From positions 124,001 through 188,000 of the forward strand of contig NZ_JADOBI010000008.1 of NCBI RefSeq assembly GCF_015644585.1: a DNA stretch of 64,000 bases. The letters run 5' to 3'. The notes below the pieces were generated by a model that saw nothing but the letters and a program-made list of their open reading frames with translations, had not been told where the DNA came from and ran no database searches. The stretch comes from Rahnella laticis (GTDB lineage: Bacteria; Pseudomonadota; Gammaproteobacteria; Enterobacterales; Enterobacteriaceae). Positions 52,846 to 62,315 of this stretch are shown here, in pieces. Position numbers and translations under genes: made by a program. Each line of letters begins with the position of its first letter. Position 1 is the stretch's first letter.

Positions 52846-55623
52846 ATGAATAAGCTCACCCCGGTCCTTAAGCCACTGACGCTGCCGAACGGCGCGGTGC
52901 TGAAAAACCGCCTGCTCATGGCGCCAATGACCACCTGTACGGGCTTTTACGACGGTACAGTCACCAGCGAACTGGTGGAATATTACCGCGACCGCGCCGG
53001 CAGCATCGGGACCGTCATCGTTGAGTGTTGCTTCATTGATCGTTTAGGCCCGGCGTTTCCGGGCGCGATTGCCATCGACAGCGACAACAAAATTCCCGGC
53101 CTGAAAAAAATTGCGGACGCCATCAAATCCAAAGGGTCGAAAGCGATTCTGCAGATTTATCACGGCGGACGTATGGTCGAACCTGAACTGATCGGTGGCC
53201 GTACGCCGGTTGCGCCGAGTGCTATCGCCGCGCCGCGTGAAGGTGCTACCACACCGAAAGAACTGACCGGCGAAGAAGTGGAAACCATGATCACCAAATT
53301 TGGTGATGCCGTGAACCGTGCGATTAAAGCCGGATTCGACGGCGTGGAAATTCACGGCGCGAACACGTATCTGATTCAGCAGTTCTATTCCCCGAACTCC
53401 AACCAGCGCACTGATAAATGGGGCGGCGACCGCGACAAACGCGCGCTGTTCCCGATGGAAGTGCTGGAAATCACCCATAAAATGGCGAAACGCTTCGCCG
53501 ACGCCTCCTTTATTATCGGCTACCGTTTCTCGCCGGAAGAGCTGGAAGTGCCCGGCATCCGTTTCGACGACACGATGTACTTGCTGGAAAAACTCGCCGC
53601 GCGCGGGCTGGATTACGTGCATTTCTCCGTCGGCCAGCTGCTGCGTCCTTCTATTGTCGATACTCAGGACCCGACGCCGCTTATCACGAAATTCCGCGCC
53701 ATGCGTTCTGAGACGCTGGCCAAAGTGCCGGTGATTGGTGTCGGCGGTGTGGTGAATAAATCCGATGCCGAAAGCGCTCTGGAGCACGGCTTTGATCTTG
53801 TGGCGGTGGGCAAAGCCTGCATCGCGTACCCGGACTGGGCTGACCGCATCATCAATAACGATCACCTTGAGCTGTACATCGACAGCCACAAACGTGAAGA
53901 GCTGAATATTCCGGAACCGCTGTGGCGCTTCTCGCTGGTCGACGCCATGATCCGCGACACCAGCGTCACTGGCCGTAAATATAAGGCCGGTGTTTATCAG
54001 GAGAAAGTCGAAGCCGAAGCGCTGAAACTGAAAATCAACGTGGTGCTCGACACCGACCGTATTACCGATATTCAGCTGGTCAAAGACGACTCGCTGGACG
54101 TCGATTTCACCACCACGTTTGAAAGCCTGCGTACCCGCATGCTGGTTGCCAACAGCCCGCACGTTGATGCGATTACCGGCGCAACCACGCAGAGTGAGGC
54201 ACTGAAAAAAGCCGTTTCACGCGCCATGACGACCTCGAACAAAGAACACGTCATTGATGAAGGCGGCAACCCGCAGGCACCGCAAAACTTTGATGTTGTG
54301 GTCATCGGCAGCGGCGGCGCAGGGCTGGCGGCAGCAATTCAGGCACACGACGACGGCGCGCATGTGGTGATTATCGAAAAAATGCCAACCATTGGCGGCA
54401 ACACCATCAAGGCCTCCGTCGGGATGAACGCGGCAGAAACCCGCTTCCAGAAACTCAAAGGTATCGAAGACAGCAAAGACCTGTTCTATGACGAAACGCT
54501 GAAAGGCGGGAAGTTTAAAAACAATCCGGTCCTGCTGCGCGAATTTGTTGAACTGGCACCGGAAGCCATCGAATGGCTGGCGGCGAAAGAGATCGAACTT
54601 AACGATATCACCATCACCGGCGGGATGAGCATCGACCGCACGCACCGTCCGGCGGACCGTTCTGCGGTGGGCGGATTCCTCATCAGCGGTCTGGTGAAAA
54701 ACATCAACAAACGCGAAATCGAAGTCCTGCTGGAAACGTCTGTTTCGGAAATCCTGTTCGAAAACGGCGCTGTCTCCGGCGTGCAGGTGGTCGATGAATA
54801 CAACGACACCCGCATCCTGAATGCGAAAAGCGTGATCGTTGCCACCGGTGGGTTCAGCGCCAACCGTAATATGGTGGTGAGCTACCGTCCGGATCTCGAC
54901 GGTTTCGTGACGACCAACCACGCAGGCGCCACCGGCAGCGGCATCGCGATGCTGCAAAAACTGGGCGCAGATACCGTGGACATGGGCGAAATCCAGATCC
55001 ACCCGACGGTTGAACAAACCACGTCGTACCTGATTTCCGAAGCCATTCGCGGCGGCGGGGCGATTCTGGTCAGTCAGGGGGGTCACCGTTTCTACAATGA
55101 AATGGAAACCCGCGACAAAGTCTCCGCCGAAATTATTGCTCTGCCGGAGAAAAGCGCGTGGATTATCTTCGATGAGCAGGTGCGGGCAAATAACAAAGCG
55201 GCGGATGAATACATCGCTAAAGGGTTTGTGCTCAGCGCGCCGACACCGCAGGAACTGGCCGTCAAACTGAACATGGATCCTCAGGTACTGGCCGACACGC
55301 TGGAACGCTACAACCTGTTCGTGGTCGCGAAAAAAGACGAAGACTTTGGCCGTACGACTGCGCTGCGTCACCCGCTCAATCAGGGGCCGTTCTTTGCGAT
55401 CCGCATCGCACCGGGCGTTCACCACACCATGGGCGGCGTCACCATCAACCCGGACACCGCGGTTCTGGATGCCCAGAAACAAATCATCCCGGGCGCCTGG
55501 GCCGCCGGTGAAGTCGTGGGCGGTATCCACGGCGCAAACCGGATTGGCGGTAACGCTGTGGCCGATATCATCATCTTTGGCACCCTGGCGGGGAGGAAGG
55601 CGACGGCGTTTTCAAAAGGATAA
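52846..55623 (+). CDS. Soluble NADH:fumarate reductase-like flavoprotein
   Basis: 925 residues from the ATG at 52846 (GGAG 9 bp upstream; the TTG three codons earlier is rejected). No signal peptide, so cytoplasmic. Three domains in order: an OYE-like NADH:flavin oxidoreductase (1 to ~370), an FMN_bind domain with the flavin-attachment motif DAITGAT (Thr447 as probable acceptor for FMN linked by ApbE), and a FAD_binding_2 fumarate-reductase domain from ~480 (DVVVIGSGGAGLAAAIQAH, with HHTMGGVTI and ANRIGGNAVAD near the active site). The same layout is known from a Klebsiella cytoplasmic NADH:fumarate reductase. Electrons would go from NADH to fumarate or a related enoate. ApbE is not in the window. 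Confidence 0.92.
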   Translation: MNKLTPVLKPLTLPNGAVLKNRLLMAPMTTCTGFYDGTVTSELVEYYRDRAGSIGTVIVECCFIDRLGPAFPGAIAIDSDNKIPGLKKIADAIKSKGSKAILQIYHGGRMVEPELIGGRTPVAPSAIAAPREGATTPKELTGEEVETMITKFGDAVNRAIKAGFDGVEIHGANTYLIQQFYSPNSNQRTDKWGGDRDKRALFPMEVLEITHKMAKRFADASFIIGYRFSPEELEVPGIRFDDTMYLLEKLAARGLDYVHFSVGQLLRPSIVDTQDPTPLITKFRAMRSETLAKVPVIGVGGVVNKSDAESALEHGFDLVAVGKACIAYPDWADRIINNDHLELYIDSHKREELNIPEPLWRFSLVDAMIRDTSVTGRKYKAGVYQEKVEAEALKLKINVVLDTDRITDIQLVKDDSLDVDFTTTFESLRTRMLVANSPHVDAITGATTQSEALKKAVSRAMTTSNKEHVIDEGGNPQAPQNFDVVVIGSGGAGLAAAIQAHDDGAHVVIIEKMPTIGGNTIKASVGMNAAETRFQKLKGIEDSKDLFYDETLKGGKFKNNPVLLREFVELAPEAIEWLAAKEIELNDITITGGMSIDRTHRPADRSAVGGFLISGLVKNINKREIEVLLETSVSEILFENGAVSGVQVVDEYNDTRILNAKSVIVATGGFSANRNMVVSYRPDLDGFVTTNHAGATGSGIAMLQKLGADTVDMGEIQIHPTVEQTTSYLISEAIRGGGAILVSQGGHRFYNEMETRDKVSAEIIALPEKSAWIIFDEQVRANNKAADEYIAKGFVLSAPTPQELAVKLNMDPQVLADTLERYNLFVVAKKDEDFGRTTALRHPLNQGPFFAIRIAPGVHHTMGGVTINPDTAVLDAQKQIIPGAWAAGEVVGGIHGANRIGGNAVADIIIFGTLAGRKATAFSKG

Positions 55624-55689
55624 ACATCGCGCTGTGCGCATAAGCGTGGGACTGACCGAGAAAATTTCGGTTTCTCAATTGCAGTGATC

Positions 55690-55905
55690 GCTCAGCGGCT
55701 GACGCCGAAACCGACCAAAGAGGCCCAGGACGGGGCCTCTTTGGAATCTCCACGTCTTTTCAACACGCGCTATCGCTGGGTCGATGGACATGTTCTGACG
55801 CACCGACGCGTGGCGCGAAATCTTGCCGCTACGCGGTGCCTTCATTTCGGTCTTCGAGCCATAGGTCTCGAAACGCTCATTCAGCAAAATTTTTGAGCGC
55901 GCCAG
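55690..55905 (-). repeat. Composite intergenic repeat, arm B-left
   Basis: On the minus strand it has GGCACCGCGTAGCGGC and a perfect 12-bp hairpin at 55715-55744 (CCAAAGAGGCCC / GGGCCTCTTTGG). It lacks the tandem TTTGGG-CCCAA units that end the other arms, so it looks truncated. It faces B-right in inverted orientation. No gene is seen. Confidence 0.8.
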
Positions 55906-55959
55906 TTCACCTTTTTAGAAGATTAAAACCAGTCTGCATTTGAATTTAGATAAGCCATT

Positions 55960-56240
55960 GGCCGCTTTCAAAAATCACGCTGGAAGGAGAGGTGGAAAAC
56001 CGCGTATTTTTTTCGCGCGGTTTGTAATCCGACTGGAAGGCACCGCGCAGCGGCGGGATTTTGCGGCACTAGCCGTAGTTACTGAAACATAGCCAGCGAG
56101 CGATAGCGCGCAGTAAAAGAGCCGGAGATTCTTAAGAGGCGCGGCGACAGGCGCCTCTTAAGGCCAGTTTGGGTGGCAACCCAAGGTCTTGATTTTGACC
56201 TGAAGCCAGTTTGGGTGGCAACCCAAGGTCTTGATGTTCG
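55960..56240 (+). repeat. Composite intergenic repeat, arm B-right
   Basis: Starts GGCCGCTTTC, then GGCACCGCGCAGCGGCGGGA, ATAGCCAGCGAGCGATAGC, and a perfect 12-bp hairpin at 56131-56162 (CTTAAGAGGCGC / GCGCCTCTTAAG). Two units of TTTGGGTGGCAACCCAAGG followed by TCTTGAT repeat with a 42-bp period at 56162-56240. Very close to A-right, but the hairpin differs by compensated changes. Confidence 0.9.
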
Positions 56241-56397
56241 GGTCGCAGACCCAAAACCCCACCCCACGCCCAGCCAACTCCCTCATAACGTTATGATAAA
56301 AATAGCATTAACACCGATCGCGTAGCGAACACGTTACCGGCATGTTAATGTGCGTTTTTGCCTGCCAATTTTTGCCAATAATAAAAGCCTGCTAATA

Positions 56398-58713
56398 ATG
56401 AAAAACAATCACGATCTGGCCGTTATGCACTGGGGGACGTACCGCGTCACCACCGATGACGGTGTTTTGAAATCTGTTAAACCGGTGGAATGGGATCGCA
56501 ACCCATCCGAAATCGGCCAGTCGCTGGTCGGTGGCGTCGACGGTGAAAGCCGTATCCGCCGCCCCGCGGTGCGCCTCGGCTATTTACAACACGGCGCGGC
56601 CTCACGTGAAGGGCGCGGGAAAGAGCCGTTTGTGGAAGTCAGCTGGGACACCGCGTTATCGCTTATCGCAGGCGAGCTTCAGCGGGTGAAAACCGAACAC
56701 GGCAATTCCGCGTTTTATGCCGGTTCCTACGGCTGGTCGAGCGCCGGGCGTTTCCATCACGCACAAAGCCAGATGCACCGGTTCTTCAACCAGTTTGGCG
56801 GCTACACCGGCAGCACCAATACATACAGCCTGGCCGCTGCCGAGCGTTTGTTACCGCACATCATCGGCGATCTGGATGTCCTGCAAAAACAACACACGCA
56901 CTGGTCGGTTCTGGCCGGAAACTGCGAGCTGTTTGTCGCCTTTGGCGGCCTGCCGTGGCGCAATGCACAGGTTAACGGCGGCGGCGCGAACGATCACTCC
57001 CTGAAATACTGGCTCCAGACCATGGAGCAAACGGGTACGCGCTTTATCAACGTCAGCCCGGTGAAAAACGATCTGTCATCTGTGAAATCCGCGCAGTGGA
57101 TCTCCCTCAAACCGGGCAGCGATACCGCGCTGCTGCTGGCGCTGAGCTACGTTCTGATCGACGAATCCCGCTATAACGCCGGTTTTGTTGCCAGCCATAC
57201 CGTCGGATTTGACACCTGGCGCGACTACCTGACCGGCGCGAAAGACGGCAAAGCCAAAACGCCGGAATGGGCAGAATCCCTGACCGGTATGAGCGCGGAA
57301 AGCATCCGTGCGCTGGCGCGGGAGATGTCGGAAAAGCGCACGATGATCAACATCGCGTGGTCATTGCAGCGGGCAAGGCAGGGCGAACAGACCTTCTGGG
57401 CGACGGTGGCGCTGGCGTCACTGCTCGGGCAAATCGGTACGCCGGGCGGCGGGCTGGGTTTTGCCTATGCCTCGACCAATCTCGCCGGTTCCGACCGCCG
57501 CACCTTCTCCGGCCCGCGTTTGCCGATGGGCAAAAATGCGGTGAGCGAACATATTCCGGTTGCACGGCTTTCCGACATGCTGCTCAGTCCGGGCGCGGAA
57601 TATCAGTTTGACGGCAAAAATTGCCGGTATCCGCATATCCGCGTGGTGTACTGGGCGGGCGGCAATGCGTTTCACCATCATCAGGACATCAACCGGCTGA
57701 TCAACGCCTGGCGTAAACCGGACACCGTCGTGGTTCACGAACAGTACTGGACGGCGCAGGCGAAATTCGCAGATATCGTGTTGCCAGTGACGACATCGCT
57801 TGAACGTGAAGACATCGGCAGCGCCAGCAATGACGGCTTTATGATTGCCATGCGTCAGCATATTCCGCCGTTTGCAGAGGCAAAAAGTGACTACGGAATT
57901 TTAGCCGAACTGGCCGCAAAAATGGGCTTTGGCGAGGAGTTCAGCGAAGGGCGCGACCCGGCACAATGGCTGCGCCATATCTATGAAATTTCGCGTCCGC
58001 GTGCCGAAGCTGACGGCATCGAACTGCCTGACTTTGAAGATTTCTGGCAGCAGGGAAAAATGGAATATGCCCGCCCGGACACACCGCAGATCTTCCTGAA
58101 AGCGTTCCGCGATAACCCGCAAGGCGCGCCACTCGCCACGCCATCGGGCAAAATCGAACTGTTTTCGCAGACCGTCGCCGACTTTGATTACGAAGAATGT
58201 CCCGGTTTTCCGTTCTGGTTTGAACAGGATGCGCAGGAACAGCAGGCCTTCAGCGCCCGCTGGCCGCTGCATCTGCTTTCCAGCCAGCCACGCACGCGTC
58301 TGCACAGCCAGTACGATCACGGTGCCGTCAGCCGCAGTACCAAAGTGCAGGATCGCGAACCCTTGTGGTTACACCCGCAGGACGCCGCTGCGCGCGGCAT
58401 CACAGAAGGCAGCATCGTGCGCGTCTTTAACGATCGCGGGGCGATTTTAGCGGGCGTGCATATCACGGAAGATTTACGTCCCGGCGTGGTGCAGATGTCC
58501 ACGGGGGCCTGGTATGACCCGCAGGATCCGACGCAGCCGGATTCAATCGATAAGCACGGCAATCCTAACGTTCTGACAGAAGATCGCGGGAGTTCGCGCC
58601 TCGGTCAGGGGTGTACCGCGCAAAGTTGCTGGATAGAGATCGAGCGATGGGATGTGCCACTGCCGGATGTGACGGCGTTTCAGCCCCCGGCTTTTGTCGC
58701 GGCGGATTCGTAA
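56398..58713 (+). CDS. BisC/TorZ-type molybdopterin oxidoreductase
   Basis: 771 residues from the ATG at 56398; a GTG at 56350 would add 16 residues. No Tat signal, so cytoplasmic, like BisC. The DMSO-reductase type III family is indicated by GSYGWSSAGRFHHAQ, where the Ser after the Trp is the molybdenum ligand, and by FGGYTGSTNTYSLAAA, LLGQIGTPGGGLGF, YWAGGNAFHHHQD and SSQPRTRLHSQYDHG. Such enzymes reduce biotin sulfoxide, methionine sulfoxide or N- and S-oxides. There is no cytochrome partner next to it. It is convergent with a LysR gene 17 bp away. Confidence 0.9.
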   Translation: MKNNHDLAVMHWGTYRVTTDDGVLKSVKPVEWDRNPSEIGQSLVGGVDGESRIRRPAVRLGYLQHGAASREGRGKEPFVEVSWDTALSLIAGELQRVKTEHGNSAFYAGSYGWSSAGRFHHAQSQMHRFFNQFGGYTGSTNTYSLAAAERLLPHIIGDLDVLQKQHTHWSVLAGNCELFVAFGGLPWRNAQVNGGGANDHSLKYWLQTMEQTGTRFINVSPVKNDLSSVKSAQWISLKPGSDTALLLALSYVLIDESRYNAGFVASHTVGFDTWRDYLTGAKDGKAKTPEWAESLTGMSAESIRALAREMSEKRTMINIAWSLQRARQGEQTFWATVALASLLGQIGTPGGGLGFAYASTNLAGSDRRTFSGPRLPMGKNAVSEHIPVARLSDMLLSPGAEYQFDGKNCRYPHIRVVYWAGGNAFHHHQDINRLINAWRKPDTVVVHEQYWTAQAKFADIVLPVTTSLEREDIGSASNDGFMIAMRQHIPPFAEAKSDYGILAELAAKMGFGEEFSEGRDPAQWLRHIYEISRPRAEADGIELPDFEDFWQQGKMEYARPDTPQIFLKAFRDNPQGAPLATPSGKIELFSQTVADFDYEECPGFPFWFEQDAQEQQAFSARWPLHLLSSQPRTRLHSQYDHGAVSRSTKVQDREPLWLHPQDAAARGITEGSIVRVFNDRGAILAGVHITEDLRPGVVQMSTGAWYDPQDPTQPDSIDKHGNPNVLTEDRGSSRLGQGCTAQSCWIEIERWDVPLPDVTAFQPPAFVAADS

Positions 58714-58730
58714 AGCGGTAAAGGCGCGGT

Positions 58731-59618
58731 TCAGCCAAATGCCTCTTTAATCGCATTAATAAAGCAGCGGATTTTCACAGTTTGCCGCAGCCCGGCCGGT
58801 GTCAGAACATGCATCGGCCGGGAAGGGCCGGTGTAATCCGGCAAAATCTGCACCAGCCGTCCTTGCGTAATTTCCTCATTGAGCACATCTTCCGGCCCCA
58901 GCGTCACGCCGTAACCTTTGACTGCCGCATGCAACAAGGCCCGCCAGTCATTGGCGCGTAAACGCCCGGTGGGGTGGACTTCATGGGTTTTTCCGTCCTT
59001 GCTGAATATCCAGCGGCACGGATCCTGTGGCGGCCAGATCCCGTAAACCAGACACGAATGCTGCGCCAGACTGGCAGGCGTATCCGGCACACCGTGTTGC
59101 GCCAGATAGCCCGGCGAAGCGCAGGCAATCAGCCGGTAGGGCCGCAGCGGGCTGGCAATCATCGGGCCGTCGCTGAGTTCGCCAATGCGCAAAATCACCT
59201 CATAACCTTCCTCGACCGGATCGACCATCCGGTCGGTCAGCGTCAGCTCGACCTGCGTTTCCGGGAATTTATCCAGATATTGCGTAATAAAAGGCGCGAG
59301 CGCAGAAGACCCGAACGTCACCGGCGCATTCACGCGGATAACGCCGGACGGTGTGGCTTTCATCTCCAGCGCAATCGCATCGGCGGCTTCCGCCTCGGCC
59401 AGCACCAGTTTGCAGCGTTCATAATAGCTTCGGCCAATATCGGTGAGATGCTGACGGCGCGTGGTCCGGTTGATCAGCACGGTGCCCAGCCGCGTTTCGA
59501 GCCGGGCAATGTGCTTCGCCACCATCTGCGGAGAGATCCGTAATGCCTCCGCAGCGGCGGCAAAAGAGCCCAGTTCGGACGTCCTGACGAACACATTCAT
59601 GCTGGTTAACCGGTCCAT
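58731..59618 (-). CDS. LysR-family transcriptional regulator
   Basis: 295 residues. Helix-turn-helix AAAEALRISPQMVAKHIARLE, effector domain with LTLTDRMVDPVEEGYEVILRIG of the DmlR-like group. Divergent from an NAD(P)-binding protein gene 104 bp away, which it probably controls. The start at 59618 gives the normal MDRLTSMNVFVRT start. Confidence 0.9.
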   Translation of the reverse strand: MDRLTSMNVFVRTSELGSFAAAAEALRISPQMVAKHIARLETRLGTVLINRTTRRQHLTDIGRSYYERCKLVLAEAEAADAIALEMKATPSGVIRVNAPVTFGSSALAPFITQYLDKFPETQVELTLTDRMVDPVEEGYEVILRIGELSDGPMIASPLRPYRLIACASPGYLAQHGVPDTPASLAQHSCLVYGIWPPQDPCRWIFSKDGKTHEVHPTGRLRANDWRALLHAAVKGYGVTLGPEDVLNEEITQGRLVQILPDYTGPSRPMHVLTPAGLRQTVKIRCFINAIKEAFG

Positions 59619-59722
59619 GATTCGCTCCTTTTTGTTGTTTGTTTGTGTCGAAGACGACGATTTATCAACGCTGAGTATCGAATTATTCTTTATCTTTCTG
59701 CAACGAAATGAAAGGTGAAATC

Positions 59723-60355
59723 GTGAAAATAGGCATTATTGGCGCGGGGTTTGTCGGCCGCGCAGTCGCCAGACTGGCACTCAAAGCGGGGCATCAGGTG
59801 ATGCTGAGTAATTCACGCGGGCCGCAGACATTGTTCAGCCTGAAACCTATGATTGGTTGTGAAATCGGGACTGCCACGGAAGCCGCCATTTTCGGTGATA
59901 TCGTGGTGATTGCCGTGCCGCTGACCGCCATCGGGCAATTACCGGCCGCCGAACTCACCGGAAAGCAGGTTATCGACGCCGTAAATTACTACCCTGATCG
60001 CGACGGTCAGGTGCCCGAACTGGATAACCACACGACAACCACCAGCGAATATCTCGCCGGTTTCCTGCCGGGCGCGACCATCACCAAAGCGTTTAACTCG
60101 ATTCGGATGACCGATCTTGAAAACGAAGGCTTACTCGCCAGAGACCCGCAACGCCGTGCACTGCCGCTGGCCGGTGACAACACCGAAACGAAAAAACTTG
60201 TGGCCGGTTTGTACGATGCCTTTGGTTTCGACGCCGTCGATGCCGGTTCGCTCTCCGAAGGCTGGCGCTTCGAACGCGGCACGCCGACGTATTGTGTGCT
60301 GATGTCGAAAGAAGAACTGAAGGTTGGGCTGGAGGGGACGAGGAGGGACGTGTAG
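59723..60355 (+). CDS. NADPH-dependent F420-reductase-like NAD(P)-binding protein
   Basis: 210 residues from the GTG at 59723, which has AAAGGTG upstream; an ATG 5 codons earlier (59708) is also possible. N-terminal Rossmann motif KIGIIGAGFVGRAVA, then the family stretch VIDAVNYYPDRDG and KAFNSIRMTDL. Related proteins bind NADP(H) and reduce F420 or act on other substrates; enterobacteria lack F420, so a different redox role is likely. Divergent from a LysR regulator. Confidence 0.83.
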   Translation: MKIGIIGAGFVGRAVARLALKAGHQVMLSNSRGPQTLFSLKPMIGCEIGTATEAAIFGDIVVIAVPLTAIGQLPAAELTGKQVIDAVNYYPDRDGQVPELDNHTTTTSEYLAGFLPGATITKAFNSIRMTDLENEGLLARDPQRRALPLAGDNTETKKLVAGLYDAFGFDAVDAGSLSEGWRFERGTPTYCVLMSKEELKVGLEGTRRDV

Positions 60356-60441
60356 TAATACAGATATTAAAGCCCGGATGGATGGCCGGGCTTTGATTAT
60401 CTGAGTGAGGTAGCCATATCTTTTTTTGAATAACTTTTTGT

Positions 60442-60921
60442 CTATACGGTTGTATGTCCATTCCAAGAATCTTTGTGTATTATATTACCGTTACAATGTT
60501 TCCATGTAATTGATTCATAACGTAATTGAATGTTTTCTAAATGTGTTCCTGTCATTCCACCGGGGAACAGATTCGGAGTAATTGCTGTTAATTTTATATT
60601 TTCCAAAATAATATTGAAGTATTCGCTTTCTATCCCGGCATCCATGATTTGATACATTTTAAGAATTGCTGATTTGAGCGTTAACCCATTCGTTAAGGCC
60701 CGATACAGAAAAGGAGTTACTCTGTCAAATTCCTTTTGTAGTGTAATCGGTTCATGAACTCGGGTGCCTGTTAATCTTCCTGTGTGCGCATCCGCAGGAA
60801 TATGCATATTATGACTCAGCGACTTTATCTCAATTGAGCCAATTCTCCCTGTCACTAACGACTCTCCCACAATTGGAGAACCATTTTCGTCATTTAACCA
60901 AAGATAAACTGGATTTGACAT
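60442..60921 (-). CDS. hcp: Hcp-family type VI secretion tube protein (orphan)
   Basis: 159 residues with the HcpA signatures: PVYLWLNDENGSPIVGESLV, IPADAHTGRLTGTRVHEPI, LENIQLRYESITWKHCNGNI. Hcp forms the hexameric tube of type VI secretion and carries small effectors. No other T6SS gene is in the window, so this is an orphan copy. It is the third gene of an AT-rich three-gene unit; 33 bp separate it from the gene upstream, with AAAAAGG as ribosome site. Confidence 0.92.
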   Translation of the reverse strand: MSNPVYLWLNDENGSPIVGESLVTGRIGSIEIKSLSHNMHIPADAHTGRLTGTRVHEPITLQKEFDRVTPFLYRALTNGLTLKSAILKMYQIMDAGIESEYFNIILENIKLTAITPNLFPGGMTGTHLENIQLRYESITWKHCNGNIIHKDSWNGHTTV

Positions 60922-60954
60922 GCGAGAACCTTTTTAAGTGAATTGTGATGTTTT

Positions 60955-61197
60955 TCAATTTTTCCCGAAAGACCTATCAATGATATTATATAATCCGTAT
61001 AGAAAGACTAGCCAAAGAGCCATGCCAATAAACTTCGCAGGCCATGGTTCTAGCTTCATAATGCACAGTAGCGAACCTATTATTACCAGCAAGGGATATA
61101 AAAACTCCAGAGCGTAGTAAACTAAAAACGCCAAAATTTTTTTGAATGCGTTAAGCACGATTTTGGCAGTTTTAAAAAATGGCTGATTATTATGCAT
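60955..61197 (-). CDS. Small two-helix membrane protein of unknown function (candidate immunity)
   Basis: 80 residues. After a basic N-terminus there are two hydrophobic segments (about 20-45 and 52-72) and a short charged end (DRSFGKN). No family is recognised. Its start overlaps the end of the 217-residue gene by 8 bp, so the two are translated together, and the orphan Hcp follows. A role as an inner-membrane immunity protein to the upstream product is inferred from size, location and overlap only. Confidence 0.6.
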   Translation of the reverse strand: MHNNQPFFKTAKIVLNAFKKILAFLVYYALEFLYPLLVIIGSLLCIMKLEPWPAKFIGMALWLVFLYGLYNIIDRSFGKN

Positions 61198-61843
61198 CCA
61201 GTTTTATCCTCAATTTTTCCATTATTTTTCTGAATGCAGGCGCTCCCTGTGTAACGCGAACTTGTATCGCATCAACGAAGGGTTGTGTAGAGGCTTCGAA
61301 CAGGAAATAAAGAAGATCGTAATTTCTTAGCCTTAGCGTTTTGTATACGTCAGGGCTCTGTTGCTCCAGTCTTTCTGACGTTCGTATCGAACGTTCCATC
61401 ATGCCGCCGATGAGCAGAACACCGGTCAGCGCGGCTATGGGTCTTGATTTAAAAGTAGCTGTTATAAAAGAAACTCGCTCCAGTACGGCGGCGGCTATAA
61501 TCGATATTATTGTATTGGTTCCCATCCTCCCAATGATTGAAGCGATGACATTACGATACACTTTATCTTGCTCTGATTCAGAGAGATATTTATTGAATGA
61601 ATTAAATATCATGCTTACAGCATTGATTATGTTTTCATAATTCAGAATGTCATTTTTAATGGCATCAGCCATTCTTATTCTGGTGGTTTCGTGTTTGTAG
61701 CGGGAATCTGTATCAAAAACCCCATACACCAGATACCCGAAATCGAGAGGGACAGTAAGTACACCATGCACTAACCCCGTGATAGTTTCTGGAGATAAAA
61801 TAATTTCCGCTATCCGATCTGCTATATCATCAGTATCTGTCAT
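61190..61843 (-). CDS. Membrane-active protein of unknown function (candidate Hcp-linked effector)
   Basis: 217 residues, not recognised by family. No signal peptide. The middle has a hydrophobic hairpin-like stretch (NTIISIIAAAVLERV then AALTGVLLIGGMM), with mostly polar helices before and after. Codons and base composition are AT-rich compared with the neighbours, which suggests horizontal gain. It is followed by an overlapping two-helix protein and an orphan hcp gene. This layout resembles small pore-forming T6SS effectors with membrane immunity proteins; that is an inference and not a match. Confidence 0.6.
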   Translation of the reverse strand: MTDTDDIADRIAEIILSPETITGLVHGVLTVPLDFGYLVYGVFDTDSRYKHETTRIRMADAIKNDILNYENIINAVSMIFNSFNKYLSESEQDKVYRNVIASIIGRMGTNTIISIIAAAVLERVSFITATFKSRPIAALTGVLLIGGMMERSIRTSERLEQQSPDVYKTLRLRNYDLLYFLFEASTQPFVDAIQVRVTQGAPAFRKIMEKLRIKLDA

Positions 61844-62191
61844 GTTAGTCCATTAAACAGTAAGTTATTACATTCTTTTCTAAGCTTTCTATCGCCATTC
61901 TTTAGCACTTTCTAATACCCGCTAATATACTCCCGTGGCTAGCGTGGGTATAATGCAAAGAATCCATGCATTATGGATGATGTATAGATTTGAAAAATTA
62001 TCTGTTCTTCTTAATTATGTGAGTATATATGAGGGTTTGTGCAGCGCCTGAATACAATGTCATTTTAAAGGGATTAATCTCCTCAAATCTTTATTCAATG
62101 AATTCAGAAATAAACCTTCTGATTTGAAATGCAAGCTTCATGAGTAAAGTTACAATGAGTTGATGCAAAAAAATGATATCTTGTAGTCGTT
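61844..62191. other. AT-rich gap upstream of the Hcp unit
   Basis: About 350 AT-rich bases with no supported gene. It must hold the promoter for the three-gene unit, and a weak inverted TATAC...GTATA stem near 61926-61951. Nothing else is recognised. Confidence 0.4.
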
Positions 62192-62236
62192 GTAAAACCC
62201 CCTCCCAGCCTCCCCCTTCGCAGGGGGAGGTGCAAA
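62192..62236. repeat. GC-rich hairpin repeat, copy 3
   Basis: Nearly the same as the element at 1702-1749: AAAACCCCCTCCC, then the hairpin CCTCCCCCTTCGCAGGGGG. It sits inside an otherwise AT-rich stretch, 80 bp before composite repeat C. Confidence 0.8.
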
Positions 62237-62315
62237 TAAATATACAATTATTAAATTGTATTCCGAAAAATAACTGGCAAAAACCCCAAGCAGATCTTCC
62301 GAATTACATAGCCTC

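Noticed and set aside
55684-55896. Two frames of 70 codons in opposite directions
   Set aside because: Both lie in composite repeat arm B-left, including its hairpin.
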